A stretch of DNA of 30,652 nucleotides from CAZEFK01 sp964511405 (lineage in GTDB: Bacteria; Pseudomonadota; Alphaproteobacteria; Elsterales; Elsteraceae). The notes under the pieces are model-generated. The model saw nothing but the letters and a program-made list of their open reading frames with translations, did no database searches and was not told where the DNA came from. The position numbers and the translations under genes are program-made. Location of the stretch: the NCBI GenBank assembly GCA_964511405.1, contig CAZEFK010000076.1:1-30652 (forward strand), given 5' to 3'. Of the stretch, positions 23,977-30,207 are shown one piece after another; position 1 is the stretch's first letter, and every line of letters starts with the position of its first letter.

Positions 23977-24438
23977 TCAGTCGACGTCGACGATGGCTTC
24001 GATTTCGACCGTGATGCCGTTCGGCAGCGAGCCCATGCCCACGGCCGAGCGGGCGTGGCGGCCGGCGTCGCCGAACACCTCGACCAGCAGGTCCGAGCAG
24101 CCGTTGATGACCTTTGGCTGCTCGCCGAACTCCGGGGTCGCGCGCACCATGCCCAGCACCTTGACCACGCGCCGGACCCGGTCGAGGTCGCCCAGCTCGG
24201 CCTTGAGCGCGGCGATCAGGGTCAGCCCGACGGCGCGGGCGTGGCCATAGGCCTCCTCGGTGGTGACGTCGCGCCCGACGATGCCGGTCGGCATCGGGCC
24301 GCCGTCATGTTGGTTCGGCCCCTTCCCGGCCAGGAACAGCAGATTGCCGCTGCGCACGGCGTGGACATAGGTGCCCGCCGGCGGGCCGAGCTCGGGGAGA
24401 ACGAGGCCGAGGGCGGCCATGTGAGCTTCGATCTTCAC
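23977..24438 (-). CDS. RidA family protein (YjgF/YER057c/UK114)
   Basis: 153 residues from GTG 24438 (VKIEAHMAALGLVLPELG). This start matches the usual N-terminus of this subgroup (IEAxLxxLGLxLP); an upstream frame extension to 24525 has no support. A GGAG lies 11 bases upstream of the start. The trimeric RidA fold is recognisable from GNLLFLAGKGPN, TEEAYGHARAVGLTLIAALK and VFGDAGRHARSAVGMGSLPNGITVEIEAI, with the conserved Arg in the ARSAVG motif. RidA proteins hydrolyse reactive enamines/imines formed by PLP enzymes; other members lack this activity, and this long subgroup is not well studied. Its neighbours are ChaC-like and HD genes. Confidence 0.92.
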   Translation of the reverse strand: MKIEAHMAALGLVLPELGPPAGTYVHAVRSGNLLFLAGKGPNQHDGGPMPTGIVGRDVTTEEAYGHARAVGLTLIAALKAELGDLDRVRRVVKVLGMVRATPEFGEQPKVINGCSDLLVEVFGDAGRHARSAVGMGSLPNGITVEIEAIVDVD

Positions 24439-24466
24439 GGGACGACAGGTCTCCAGGACGGCGCGG

Positions 24467-24483
24467 CCGGCATGATATGCCGG
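24467..24483. promoter_or_regulatory. Perfect inverted repeat upstream of ridA
   Basis: Arms CCGGCAT and ATGCCGG (7 of 7 pairs) around a 3-base loop lie 29 bases upstream of the RidA GTG, in the 106-base gap after the HD gene. They could be an operator or a stem between the two genes. No T-run follows on the minus strand, so a classical terminator is unlikely. Confidence 0.35.
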
Positions 24484-24544
24484 TGCCGCGCCGTTTGCGC
24501 AGCCTTCTTCGCGACGACGCGGCATTTTTCCTGGCCCGTCTTTG

Positions 24545-25126
24545 CTAGCGCCGTCCGAACAGCGTCGCGAAGCGGTCCAGGAAGCGCGCGCGCGCGGTTT
24601 CCGGATCCCACGGCTCCAGCATCAGCGGCGGGGCGGCGCCGCGGAAGCCCAGCACGCGGCGCGCGTCAGGCTCGGAGAAGCCGGCGAGACAGATCGCCTC
24701 GCGGAAGGCCGCGATCTTGTCGGCGCGCTTGATCGGCCGCCGCCAGTCCTCTGGCAGCTGTGCCGGCAGACCGAAGCGGATGCGGATGGCATGCTCGAGC
24801 CGCTGCTCGACCGCCTTGTAGTCGCCGCCGATCGCCGATTTGAAGGGCGTGATCAGGTCGGAGGTCACGTATTCGGCGGCGTCGTGCAGCAGCGCCGCCA
24901 GCGCCAGGCCGCGCGGCGCGCCCGGCTTGTCCACCAGGTCGACCACCACCAGGCTGTGTTGCGCCACCGAGAAGGCGTGCGCGCCCCGGGTCTGGCCGTT
25001 CCAGCGCGCGACCCGCGCCAGGCCCAGCGCCACGTCCTCGATCTCGACGTCGAGCGGCGACGGATCCAGCAGGTCCAGCCGCCGGCCCGACAGCATGCGC
25101 TGCCAGGCGCGCGGCGGTGCCGCCAT
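24545..25126 (-). CDS. HD-domain phosphohydrolase (YfbR-like)
   Basis: 193 residues from ATG 25126, which overlaps the stop of the NUDIX gene by one base (TGATG), a strong sign of coupling. The HD-fold metal residues are present: His in AQHSLVVVDLV, His-Asp in ALLHDAAEYVTSD, and Asp in KRADKIAAFREA. The set resembles YfbR-type 5'-deoxynucleotidases that remove phosphate from deoxynucleoside monophosphates. The N-terminal RMLSGRRLDLLDP and VARWNGQTRGAHAFS are typical of this HD subgroup. The substrate is inferred from the family only. Pairing with a NUDIX hydrolase suggests nucleotide-pool sanitation. Confidence 0.88.
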   Translation of the reverse strand: MAAPPRAWQRMLSGRRLDLLDPSPLDVEIEDVALGLARVARWNGQTRGAHAFSVAQHSLVVVDLVDKPGAPRGLALAALLHDAAEYVTSDLITPFKSAIGGDYKAVEQRLEHAIRIRFGLPAQLPEDWRRPIKRADKIAAFREAICLAGFSEPDARRVLGFRGAAPPLMLEPWDPETARARFLDRFATLFGRR

Positions 25127-25716
25127 CAGCGCGCCAGCAGCGGGCCGACCGGATCCGGCAGCCGCCCTTCCAGGGCCAGCAGCCGGGCCCGGAAGATCAA
25201 GGCCACGCTCAGCGAGTCGGTGATGGCGCCCTCGGACGCCATGGCATAAGCCTCGGCGAACGGCACCCGGCGCAGGCTGAGCCGCTCGGTTTCGTCGGGC
25301 TCGCCCGCCGCCGGCGACAGCTCCCAGGCCAGATAGCCGTGCCCGATCTCGTCGCTGACGCTGTTCGACAGATGGATGGTCAGCAGCCGCTGCCAGCGGG
25401 CCGCGGCCAGGCCGCATTCCTCGGCCAGCTCGCGCTGGATCTCGTCGAGCGGCGGGCGGTCGAACCGGCCGCCGCCCTCCGGGACCTCCCAGCTATAGGC
25501 CGACAGCGGAAACCGGTACTGGCCGACCAGCCAGGTCATGCCCTCGGCGTCGATCGGCAGGGCGGCGAGCGCCAGGTTCCGGTAGTGGACGGTGCCATAG
25601 ATGCCCGGCTTGCCGGCCGGGGTCAGGACCTGGTGCTCGGTCACCGCGATCCAGGGATTGGCGTAGATCGGGCGGCTGGAGCGGACGGTCCAGGGATTGT
25701 CGGTCGAATCGGTCAC
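25126..25716 (-). CDS. NUDIX hydrolase (ADP-ribose pyrophosphatase-like)
   Basis: 196 residues from GTG 25716 (VTDSTDNPWTVRSSRP); a TTG five codons upstream is also possible and no start has a clear ribosome site. SRPIYANPWIAVTEH and YRFPLSAYSWEVPEGGGR match ADP-ribose/nucleotide-sugar pyrophosphatases, which cleave a nucleoside diphosphate linked to X. The Nudix box is GX5-R-X7-RELAEECG: the C-terminal REL-EE catalytic part is intact, but the first Glu of the consensus is Arg, so activity may be altered. It overlaps the HD gene by one base downstream and is divergent from the PRC-barrel gene. Confidence 0.9.
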   Translation of the reverse strand: MTDSTDNPWTVRSSRPIYANPWIAVTEHQVLTPAGKPGIYGTVHYRNLALAALPIDAEGMTWLVGQYRFPLSAYSWEVPEGGGRFDRPPLDEIQRELAEECGLAAARWQRLLTIHLSNSVSDEIGHGYLAWELSPAAGEPDETERLSLRRVPFAEAYAMASEGAITDSLSVALIFRARLLALEGRLPDPVGPLLAR

Positions 25717-25796
25717 GGGCGACGGGGCCAAACGGTGGGGCCAAGCGGTGGTGCCGCAGGACTTTAGGGACGCGCCCCGACATTGGCCAGCGCGAC

Positions 25797-25823
25797 GGAA
25801 CTGCGCGCCGGACGAGGTTCGTT
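25797..25823 (+). promoter_or_regulatory. Candidate EcfG (general stress sigma factor) promoter
   Basis: GGAAC (25797-25801) and CGTT (25820-25823) are separated by 18 bases, close to the GGAAC-N16/17-CGTT consensus of alphaproteobacterial EcfG. The -10 box is about 45 bases before the PRC-barrel start, and genes of that kind are common EcfG targets. The spacer is slightly longer than ideal. Confidence 0.5.
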
Positions 25824-25856
25824 CTTCCTGTGCCCCCAGATCCTCACCAGATCCTC

Positions 25857-25861
25857 AGGAG
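25857..25861 (+). promoter_or_regulatory. Ribosome binding site that selects the PRC-barrel start
   Basis: AGGAG directly abuts the ATG at 25862 and lies 6 bases before the ATG at 25868. The spacing therefore favours the second ATG. A direct repeat AGATCCTCA precedes it. Confidence 0.7.
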
Positions 25862-25867
25862 ATGCCG

Positions 25868-26254
25868 ATGGACACCGCCCGCGATACCCCTCTCGACACC
25901 CGCGAGACCGTACAGCTCATCGCCGCCGACAAAGTCGAAGGCACGGAGGTGCGCAACCGTGCCGGCGAGGCCCTGGGCTCGATCAAGCGCGTCATGATCG
26001 ACAAGCGCTCGGGCAAGGTCGCCTATGCAGTGATGTCGTTCGGCGGCTTCCTGGGCATGGGCGAGGAATACCATGCCCTGCCTTGGAGTGTGCTGACCTA
26101 CGACACCCGCCTGGATGCCTATGTCGTCGACCTCGATCGCCCGCAGCTGGAAGGGGCGCCGCACTTTGCCGCCACGGCCGAGCCGAATTGGGGCGACCTG
26201 GCCTGGGGCCGCCAGATCCACGACTACTACGGCGCCACGCCCTACTGGTACTGA
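25868..26254 (+). CDS. PRC-barrel domain stress protein
   Basis: 128 residues. The PRC barrel (about 20-85) reads DKVEGTEVRNRAGEALGSIK, then KRSGKVAYAVMSFGGFLGMGEEYHALPW. A conserved tail with DRPQLEGAPHF and a Tyr-rich end (DYYGATPYWY) follows. This short cytosolic or envelope-associated form is widespread in Rhodospirillales and rhizobia and is often induced by general stress; its molecular role is unknown. It stands alone on the plus strand behind a candidate EcfG promoter. The start is decided by AGGAG 6 bases upstream. Confidence 0.92.
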   Translation: MDTARDTPLDTRETVQLIAADKVEGTEVRNRAGEALGSIKRVMIDKRSGKVAYAVMSFGGFLGMGEEYHALPWSVLTYDTRLDAYVVDLDRPQLEGAPHFAATAEPNWGDLAWGRQIHDYYGATPYWY

Positions 26255-26277
26255 CGCCGAGTCAAGCTATCGGTTGG

Positions 26278-26487
26278 TCAGGCCATCGATTGGCCGACCG
26301 CGAACTGCCGGGCGCAGGCGTCCGCGGCGCCGCGCTCGGCAAAGCGGATCTCGAAGCCGCCGAGGCTGCGCCGCGGCCGGGTCTCGGTCAGGTAGTCGAC
26401 GGCCGCGGTCTCCAGCCATTCGCCCAGGGTGGTCTCGTCGACCGCCGTGCGCGGCACCACGACCAGGAAAGGATGCTTGTCGCTCAC
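26278..26487 (-). CDS. Small protein of 69 residues, function unknown
   Basis: GTG start at 26487 with an excellent GGGAGA 6 bases upstream and a stop at 26278. The product (SDKHPFLVVVPRTAVDETTL... ending FAVGQSMA) is acidic to neutral, without membrane helices or a known motif. Its centre is FEIRFAERGAADACARQF. Codon use looks normal for the window. Convergent with PRC-barrel (23-base gap). I do not recognise a family. The ribosome site and the absence of a competing frame support a real gene. Confidence 0.6.
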   Translation of the reverse strand: MSDKHPFLVVVPRTAVDETTLGEWLETAAVDYLTETRPRRSLGGFEIRFAERGAADACARQFAVGQSMA

Positions 26488-26686
26488 CGCCGGTCTCCCA
26501 ATCCGCTTAACATATACGGCGGGATGTTACGGCAAAGTGCTTAATGAATTGCCACGATCGGGCGGCACCGATCGCGGTCGAGCGCGCGCGACAATGCCAA
26601 CGCCTGGTCGGCCGGCCACACACCGTGTGCGTGAATAGGCGGGCGCGGATCAGCCGCTCGCTTTAATTGGCGACGGCAGTCTTCAC
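26488..26686. other. Intergenic region with no recognisable gene
   Basis: About 200 bases upstream of the 69-residue gene and outside the palindromic element. It contains AT-rich DNA near 26508-26552, which may hold the promoter of the small gene (TATATG on the minus strand at about 26512). It also has a 7-bp perfect stem at 26555-26574 (arms CGATCGG and CCGATCG, 6-base loop) without a T-run. Nothing else is supported. Confidence 0.5.
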
Positions 26687-26878
26687 TAGAGCGGGATGTG
26701 CATGAGCTGGAATCGTTGTGATTCCCCCTCCACCCGGCCTCCTCTCACGGGGGGAGGAGGGGCGAAGCTGCACCGACAGAACCCCTCCTCCCCTTGTGGG
26801 TGGAGGTCGGGTGGAGGGGTGCCAGCACGCCGGTGCGAGGCTTTCTTCAGCGGGTCAACCTGATCTCGTCCTGCTCTA
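26687..26878. repeat. Composite palindromic (MITE-like) element with imperfect terminal inverted repeats
   Basis: The ends TAGAGCGGGATG (26687-26698) and, on the other strand, TAGAGCAGGACG (26867-26878) match at 10 of 12 positions. Inside lie GGAATC/GATTCC (26709-26725), an 18-bp arm pair (26725-26742 with 26802-26819, 17 of 18 matched) and a perfect 12-bp pair (26751-26762 with 26782-26793). About 190 bases long, with no coding capacity worth naming. The motif TAGAGCAGGA at ends of intergenic palindromes is familiar to me from other alphaproteobacteria, so more copies elsewhere in this genome are likely. The right end overlaps the stop codon of the prenyl synthase. Confidence 0.65.
26725..26819. 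repeat. Nested hairpin core of the palindromic element
   Basis: Two nested stems: outer CCCCTCCACCCG(G/A)CCTCC arms 18 bp with one mismatch, inner GGGGAGGAGGGG / CCCCTCCTCCCC 12 bp perfect, with a 19-base loop at 26763-26781. On RNA this would form a very stable stem downstream of the prenyl synthase gene and could stop transcription or protect the mRNA 3' end. Confidence 0.75.
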
Positions 26879-27889
26879 ATAGACGCGGCTGACCGCGAAA
26901 TCGGCCGCCTCCAGGAGGGCCCGCCGGACCGGGCCATCGGCGAAGGGGGCCAGCGCCCGCTTGGCCGATTCGCCGTAGTGCCGGGCGCGGTCGATCGTGG
27001 TGGCCAGGGCGCCGTGACGCTGGATCAGCGCCTGGGCGTGCGCCAGGTCGCTCTCCTCCTGGTCCTGGTCTTCCAGGGTGCGCTTCCAGAACTGGCGCTC
27101 CTCGGCGCTGCCGGCGCCGAAGGCGACGATGACCGGCAGGGTGATCTTGCCCTCGCGGAAGTCGTCGCCCACGGTCTTGCCCAGTGCGGCCTGGCTGGCC
27201 GAATAGTCCAGCGCGTCGTCGATCAGCTGGAAGGCGATGCCCAGTTCCATCCCGAAGCGGCGCAGCGCCGTCTCCTCGTCGGCCGGGCGCTCGGCGACCA
27301 CCGCCCCGATCTGCGCCGCCGCCGCGAACAGCTCGGCGGTCTTGGCGCGGATGACCGACAGGTAGGCGGCTTCGTCGGTGTCGAGGTCGTTGGCCGTGGT
27401 CAGCTGTTCGACCTCGCCCTCGGCGATCACCGCCGAGGCCCGCGACAGGATCTCCAGAACCCGCAGCGAGCCGTCCTCGACCATGAGCTGGAACGCCCGG
27501 CTGAACAGGAAGTCGCCGACCAGGACGCTGGGCTTGTTGCCGAAGACGGCATTGGCGGAGGCCAGGCCGCGGCGCAGGGTGGAGCCGTCGACCACGTCGT
27601 CATGGAGCAGGGTCGCGGTGTGGATGAACTCGACACAGGCGGCGAGCGCGTGCTGGCGGCTGCCGCGATAGCCGCACAGGTCGGCGGCGGCCAGCGTCAG
27701 CATGGGCCGCAAGCGCTTGCCGCCGGCTGCGATCAAGTGGCCCGCCAGCTCGGGGATCAGCGCCACCGGCGACTGCATGCGCTCCAGGATCAGCGCGTTG
27801 ACCCGGTCCATGCCCGATGCCGTCAGCACCGACAGGGCGTCGAGCGACGGCGCCCGACCGGCGGCCGCCAAGCCCGCCGCCGCGCTCAC
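26876..27889 (-). CDS. ispB: Long-chain polyprenyl diphosphate synthase (octaprenyl/decaprenyl type)
   Basis: 337 residues from GTG 27889, chosen because GAGG lies 6 bases upstream and the protein then starts as relatives do. The frame stays open to 28075 but would run through the promoter. Both aspartate-rich motifs are present: DDVVD (97-101) and DDALD (224-228), plus the GGKRLRP binding motif (57-63). It condenses isopentenyl diphosphate units onto FPP to form the side chain of ubiquinone, probably C50 in alphaproteobacteria. The stop TAG is the first triplet of the palindromic element's right end. It diverges from the DUF2007 operon over about 143 bases. Confidence 0.95.
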   Translation of the reverse strand: MSAAAGLAAAGRAPSLDALSVLTASGMDRVNALILERMQSPVALIPELAGHLIAAGGKRLRPMLTLAAADLCGYRGSRQHALAACVEFIHTATLLHDDVVDGSTLRRGLASANAVFGNKPSVLVGDFLFSRAFQLMVEDGSLRVLEILSRASAVIAEGEVEQLTTANDLDTDEAAYLSVIRAKTAELFAAAAQIGAVVAERPADEETALRRFGMELGIAFQLIDDALDYSASQAALGKTVGDDFREGKITLPVIVAFGAGSAEERQFWKRTLEDQDQEESDLAHAQALIQRHGALATTIDRARHYGESAKRALAPFADGPVRRALLEAADFAVSRVY

Positions 27890-27895
27890 GCCATG

Positions 27896-27899
27896 CCTC
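27896..27899 (-). promoter_or_regulatory. Ribosome binding site deciding the ispB GTG start
   Basis: GAGG on the minus strand, 6 bases before GTG 27889. The upstream ATG alternative at 27946 lies just inside the predicted leader and has no such site. Confidence 0.6.
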
Positions 27900-27937
27900 G
27901 TTCTTGCCGCCGATGCCTGGGGCATCCGGCCGATCGC

Positions 27938-27967
27938 TTGACCCATTCCATGCGGACCGAGCATAGG
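27938..27967 (+). promoter_or_regulatory. Candidate divergent promoter for the DUF2007-S49 operon
   Basis: TTGACC (27938-27943, preceded by C) is followed after 18 bases by CATAGG (27962-27967). Its -10 box shares bases with the -10 box of the ispB promoter on the other strand, so the two polymerases should compete. Confidence 0.4.
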
Positions 27968-27987
27968 TTGGCCGCAGAGCCGGTCAA
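27960..27987 (-). promoter_or_regulatory. Candidate promoter for ispB
   Basis: On the minus strand TTGACC (27982-27987, preceded by C) and TATGCT (27960-27965) are 16 bases apart, giving a leader of about 60 bases before GTG 27889. Confidence 0.5.
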
Positions 27988-28032
27988 GCCAGGCCGCCGC
28001 CACACGGCGATTGGGGACGACGGGGAGGGCGA

Positions 28033-28263
28033 TTGCGCGAGCTGATCCGAACCAACGACGCGGTCCGCCTGACATTCCTGCAGGCGCTGCTGGCCGACGC
28101 CGGGATCCCGGCGGTGCTGTTCGACGCGTTCACCAGCGCCGCCGAGGGCAGCATCAGCGCCATCCCGCGGCGGCTGATGGTGGAGACGGGCGACCTGGCG
28201 CGCGCCCGGCGCCTGCTGGCCGAGGCGGGCGAGACCGACGGCCTGGCTGATGGTCCCGCCTGA
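28033..28263 (+). CDS. DUF2007 domain protein
   Basis: 76 residues, TTG start (MRELIRTNDAVRLTFLQALL), supported by GGAGGG just upstream and by the usual N-terminus of this family. The domain consists of a small alpha/beta fold with GSISAIPRRLMVETGDLARARRLLAEAG. DUF2007 proteins resemble PII-like or signal-transducing modules, but their function is not established. The stop overlaps the methyltransferase start by 14 bases. This gene commonly precedes trmN6-like and S49 genes in alphaproteobacteria. Confidence 0.9.
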   Translation: MRELIRTNDAVRLTFLQALLADAGIPAVLFDAFTSAAEGSISAIPRRLMVETGDLARARRLLAEAGETDGLADGPA

Positions 28264-28993
28264 CGCGGCGGCCCCGGCCGCGACCCTGGACCGGCTGCTG
28301 GACGGCCGCGTGCTGTTGCGGCAACCGGCCGCAGGATACCGAGCCGCCATCGATCCGGTGCTGCTGGCCGCGGCCGTTCCGGCGGTGGCCGGCCAGCGCG
28401 TCGTCGACCTGGGCTGCGGTGCCGGGGCCGTCGCCCTGTGCCTGCTGGCGCGCTGCCCGGGCCTGGCGGTCGCGGGCATCGAGCGCGACCCCGATCTCGC
28501 CGCGCTCGCCGCCGCCAATGCCGCCGGGCGGTTCCAGGTGGTCGTGGGCGACGTGGCCGACCCGGGCCTGGCGAGCCTGGGTCCGGCCGATCATGTGGTC
28601 GCGAATCCGCCGTTCCACGATCCGGCCAGCGCCCCGTCGCCCGACCGGCGACGACAGCGGGCGACGATCGAAGCGACGCCGCTCGAGACCTGGGCGGCCG
28701 CGGCGCGGCGGCTGCTGCGGCCGGGCGGCCGCCTGACCCTGATCCATCGCGCCGACCGCCTCGACGCCGTGCTGGCGGCCCTCGCGCGCGGCTTCGGCGG
28801 CCTTCGCGTGCTGCCGCTGTGGCCCCGGGCGGACACGGCGGCGCGGCGGGTGATCGTCGCCGCCACGCTGGGCAGCCGGGCGCCGTTGACCCTGCTGCCG
28901 GGGCTGGTGCTGCACGACGCCCAGGGCTACACGCCGGCGGCCGAGCGCATCCTGCGCCATGCCGAACCATTGCCGCTGAGCGAGGACGCATGA
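28250..28993 (+). CDS. tRNA1(Val) adenine-N6 methyltransferase-like (TrmN6/YfiC family)
   Basis: 247 residues. SAM-binding motif I is VVDLGCGAGAVALCLLAR (about 47-64), then GIERDPDLAALAAANA. The N6-adenine/glutamine signature NPPF (about 119-122) follows, which places it among methyltransferases acting on the exocyclic amine. Relatives such as E. coli YfiC methylate A37 of tRNA1(Val). RQPAAGYRAAIDPVLLAAA near the N-terminus fits the family's substrate region. Coupled on both sides: the DUF2007 stop overlaps its start, and its stop overlaps the S49 start (ATGA). Confidence 0.9.
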   Translation: MVPPDAAAPAATLDRLLDGRVLLRQPAAGYRAAIDPVLLAAAVPAVAGQRVVDLGCGAGAVALCLLARCPGLAVAGIERDPDLAALAAANAAGRFQVVVGDVADPGLASLGPADHVVANPPFHDPASAPSPDRRRQRATIEATPLETWAAAARRLLRPGGRLTLIHRADRLDAVLAALARGFGGLRVLPLWPRADTAARRVIVAATLGSRAPLTLLPGLVLHDAQGYTPAAERILRHAEPLPLSEDA

Positions 28994-29850
28994 CCGACGC
29001 CCCGACATCCGCCGCGCGCCGCCGCCGCCGCTGGCGGCTCGGCTGGCCGCCCTGGCGCGCCCCGGCACCGGTGGTGCCGGTGCTGCGCCTGGCCGGGGTG
29101 ATCGGCACCGGCGGCCTGCACATGGGGTTGAACGCGCAGACGCTGATGGGCCCGATCGAGCGCGCCTTCGGTGTCTCGGGCGCGGTTGCGGTGGCGCTGA
29201 TCATCAATTCCCCGGGCGGTTCGGCGGTGCAGTCGGCGCTGATCCACGCCCGCATCCGCGAGCTGGCGGCCGAGAAGGGCCTGCCGGTGTTCGCCTTCGC
29301 CGAGGACGTGGCGGCCTCGGGCGGGTATTGGCTGGCGCTGGCGGCCGACGAGATCTTCGCCGACGAGAACTCGGTCGTCGGCTCGATCGGGGTGATCGCC
29401 GCCAGCTTCGGCCTCGACCGGCTGATCGAGCGGTTCGGCGTCGACCGGCGCGTCTACACGGCCGGCACGCGCAAGGCCCAGCTCGACATCTTCCGGCCCG
29501 AGGATCCCGACGACGTCGCCAAGGTGAAGCTGCTGCTGGACGACATCCACGACAGCTTCAAGCGCCTGGTCGCCAGCCGCCGGGCCGGGCGTCTCAAGGC
29601 CGAGCCCGAGCATCTGTTCAATGGTGACGTGTGGACCGGCCGCCGGGCGCTGGAACTCGGCCTGATCGACGGCATCGGCCATATCCGGCCGGTGATGCGC
29701 GGCCGCTTCGGGGCCAAGGTCCGGCTCCGGCTGATCCCGACCGAGCGGGCCGGCTGGCTGCGCCGGCTGGGCTTGGCGCGCCGGCAGCCATTGGGTGAGC
29801 TGCTGGGGGCCTTGGACGAGCGCGCCTGGTGGGCCCGCTACGGCTTGTAG
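28990..29850 (+). CDS. S49-family serine peptidase (SppA/SohB-like)
   Basis: 286 residues. The basic N-terminus (ARRRRRWRLGWPPW) and the segment VVPVLRLAGVIG precede a ClpP-like fold. NSPGGSAVQSALIHARI is the oxyanion-type motif. Catalytic Ser110 lies in VAASGGYWLA and Lys162 in TAGTRKAQLDIFRP, forming a Ser-Lys dyad. The domain order matches single-domain SohB-like proteases, which cleave signal-peptide remnants or membrane proteins. No classical membrane helix is obvious, so membrane association would be peripheral. Cotranscribed with the upstream methyltransferase. Confidence 0.93.
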   Translation: MTDAPTSAARRRRRWRLGWPPWRAPAPVVPVLRLAGVIGTGGLHMGLNAQTLMGPIERAFGVSGAVAVALIINSPGGSAVQSALIHARIRELAAEKGLPVFAFAEDVAASGGYWLALAADEIFADENSVVGSIGVIAASFGLDRLIERFGVDRRVYTAGTRKAQLDIFRPEDPDDVAKVKLLLDDIHDSFKRLVASRRAGRLKAEPEHLFNGDVWTGRRALELGLIDGIGHIRPVMRGRFGAKVRLRLIPTERAGWLRRLGLARRQPLGELLGALDERAWWARYGL

Positions 29851-29886
29851 CGTTGACCCCCGCGGGCGCAGGTAAGTAAATGGCGC

Positions 29887-30129
29887 ATGTTCGGCATGTC
29901 GTTCCTGAAGCTGCTGGAGCTTGTCGCGGTCGTCGCGGTGATCTGGTTCGCGTTCCGGCGGCCGGCCGCGCCGCTGCGCCGTGCCGCGGCCGAACCCGAG
30001 CTGCAGCCGGGACGCGCGGCGGATCCACGGCCGGTGCCGGCCGAGGACCTGGTCCGCTGTCCCCGCTGCGGCACCTATGTCGCGCCCCGGAACCCGGTCG
30101 GGTGCGGACGTCCGGACTGCCCCCAATAG
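29887..30129 (+). CDS. Small membrane-anchored zinc-ribbon protein (PP0621-like)
   Basis: 80 residues. An N-terminal membrane helix (FLKLLELVAVVAVIWFAF) is followed by a proline/alanine linker and a C-terminal CPRCGTYV...C...C motif with four cysteines (CxxC, then C-x4-C), fitting a zinc ribbon. The layout resembles the PP0621 family, a small widespread protein of unknown role. Starts at 29887 and 29896 are both possible; an AGG 14 bases upstream is weak. It lies between the S49 gene and glyQ, 36 bases after the former. Confidence 0.75.
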   Translation: MFGMSFLKLLELVAVVAVIWFAFRRPAAPLRRAAAEPELQPGRAADPRPVPAEDLVRCPRCGTYVAPRNPVGCGRPDCPQ

Positions 30130-30136
30130 GGCTTTC

Positions 30137-30166
30137 TTGACCTCCGGCAAGCGCCCCGCCTAGGGT
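30137..30166 (+). promoter_or_regulatory. Candidate promoter for glyQ
   Basis: TTGACC (30137-30142, preceded by C) and TAGGGT (30161-30166) 18 bases apart, about 41 bases upstream of the glyQ ATG. The -10 box is a moderate match. Confidence 0.42.
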
Positions 30167-30207
30167 TGCGCCCCGTTTCACGTGTTGCAGTGCCGCAAAG
30201 CCGCCGC

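Noticed and set aside
26555..26574. Hairpin CGATCGG/CCGATCG as a terminator
   Set aside because: No T-run on either strand and no gene ends beside it; it is noted only as an inverted repeat.
26686..26937. An 83-codon minus-strand frame inside the palindromic element
   Set aside because: It overlaps the end of ispB and consists of hairpin sequence; composition is proline-rich and unlike any protein.
27890..28075. 62-residue N-terminal extension of the prenyl synthase
   Set aside because: It would run through the divergent promoter region and past the start of the DUF2007 gene; GTG 27889 has the better ribosome site and the family-typical N-terminus.
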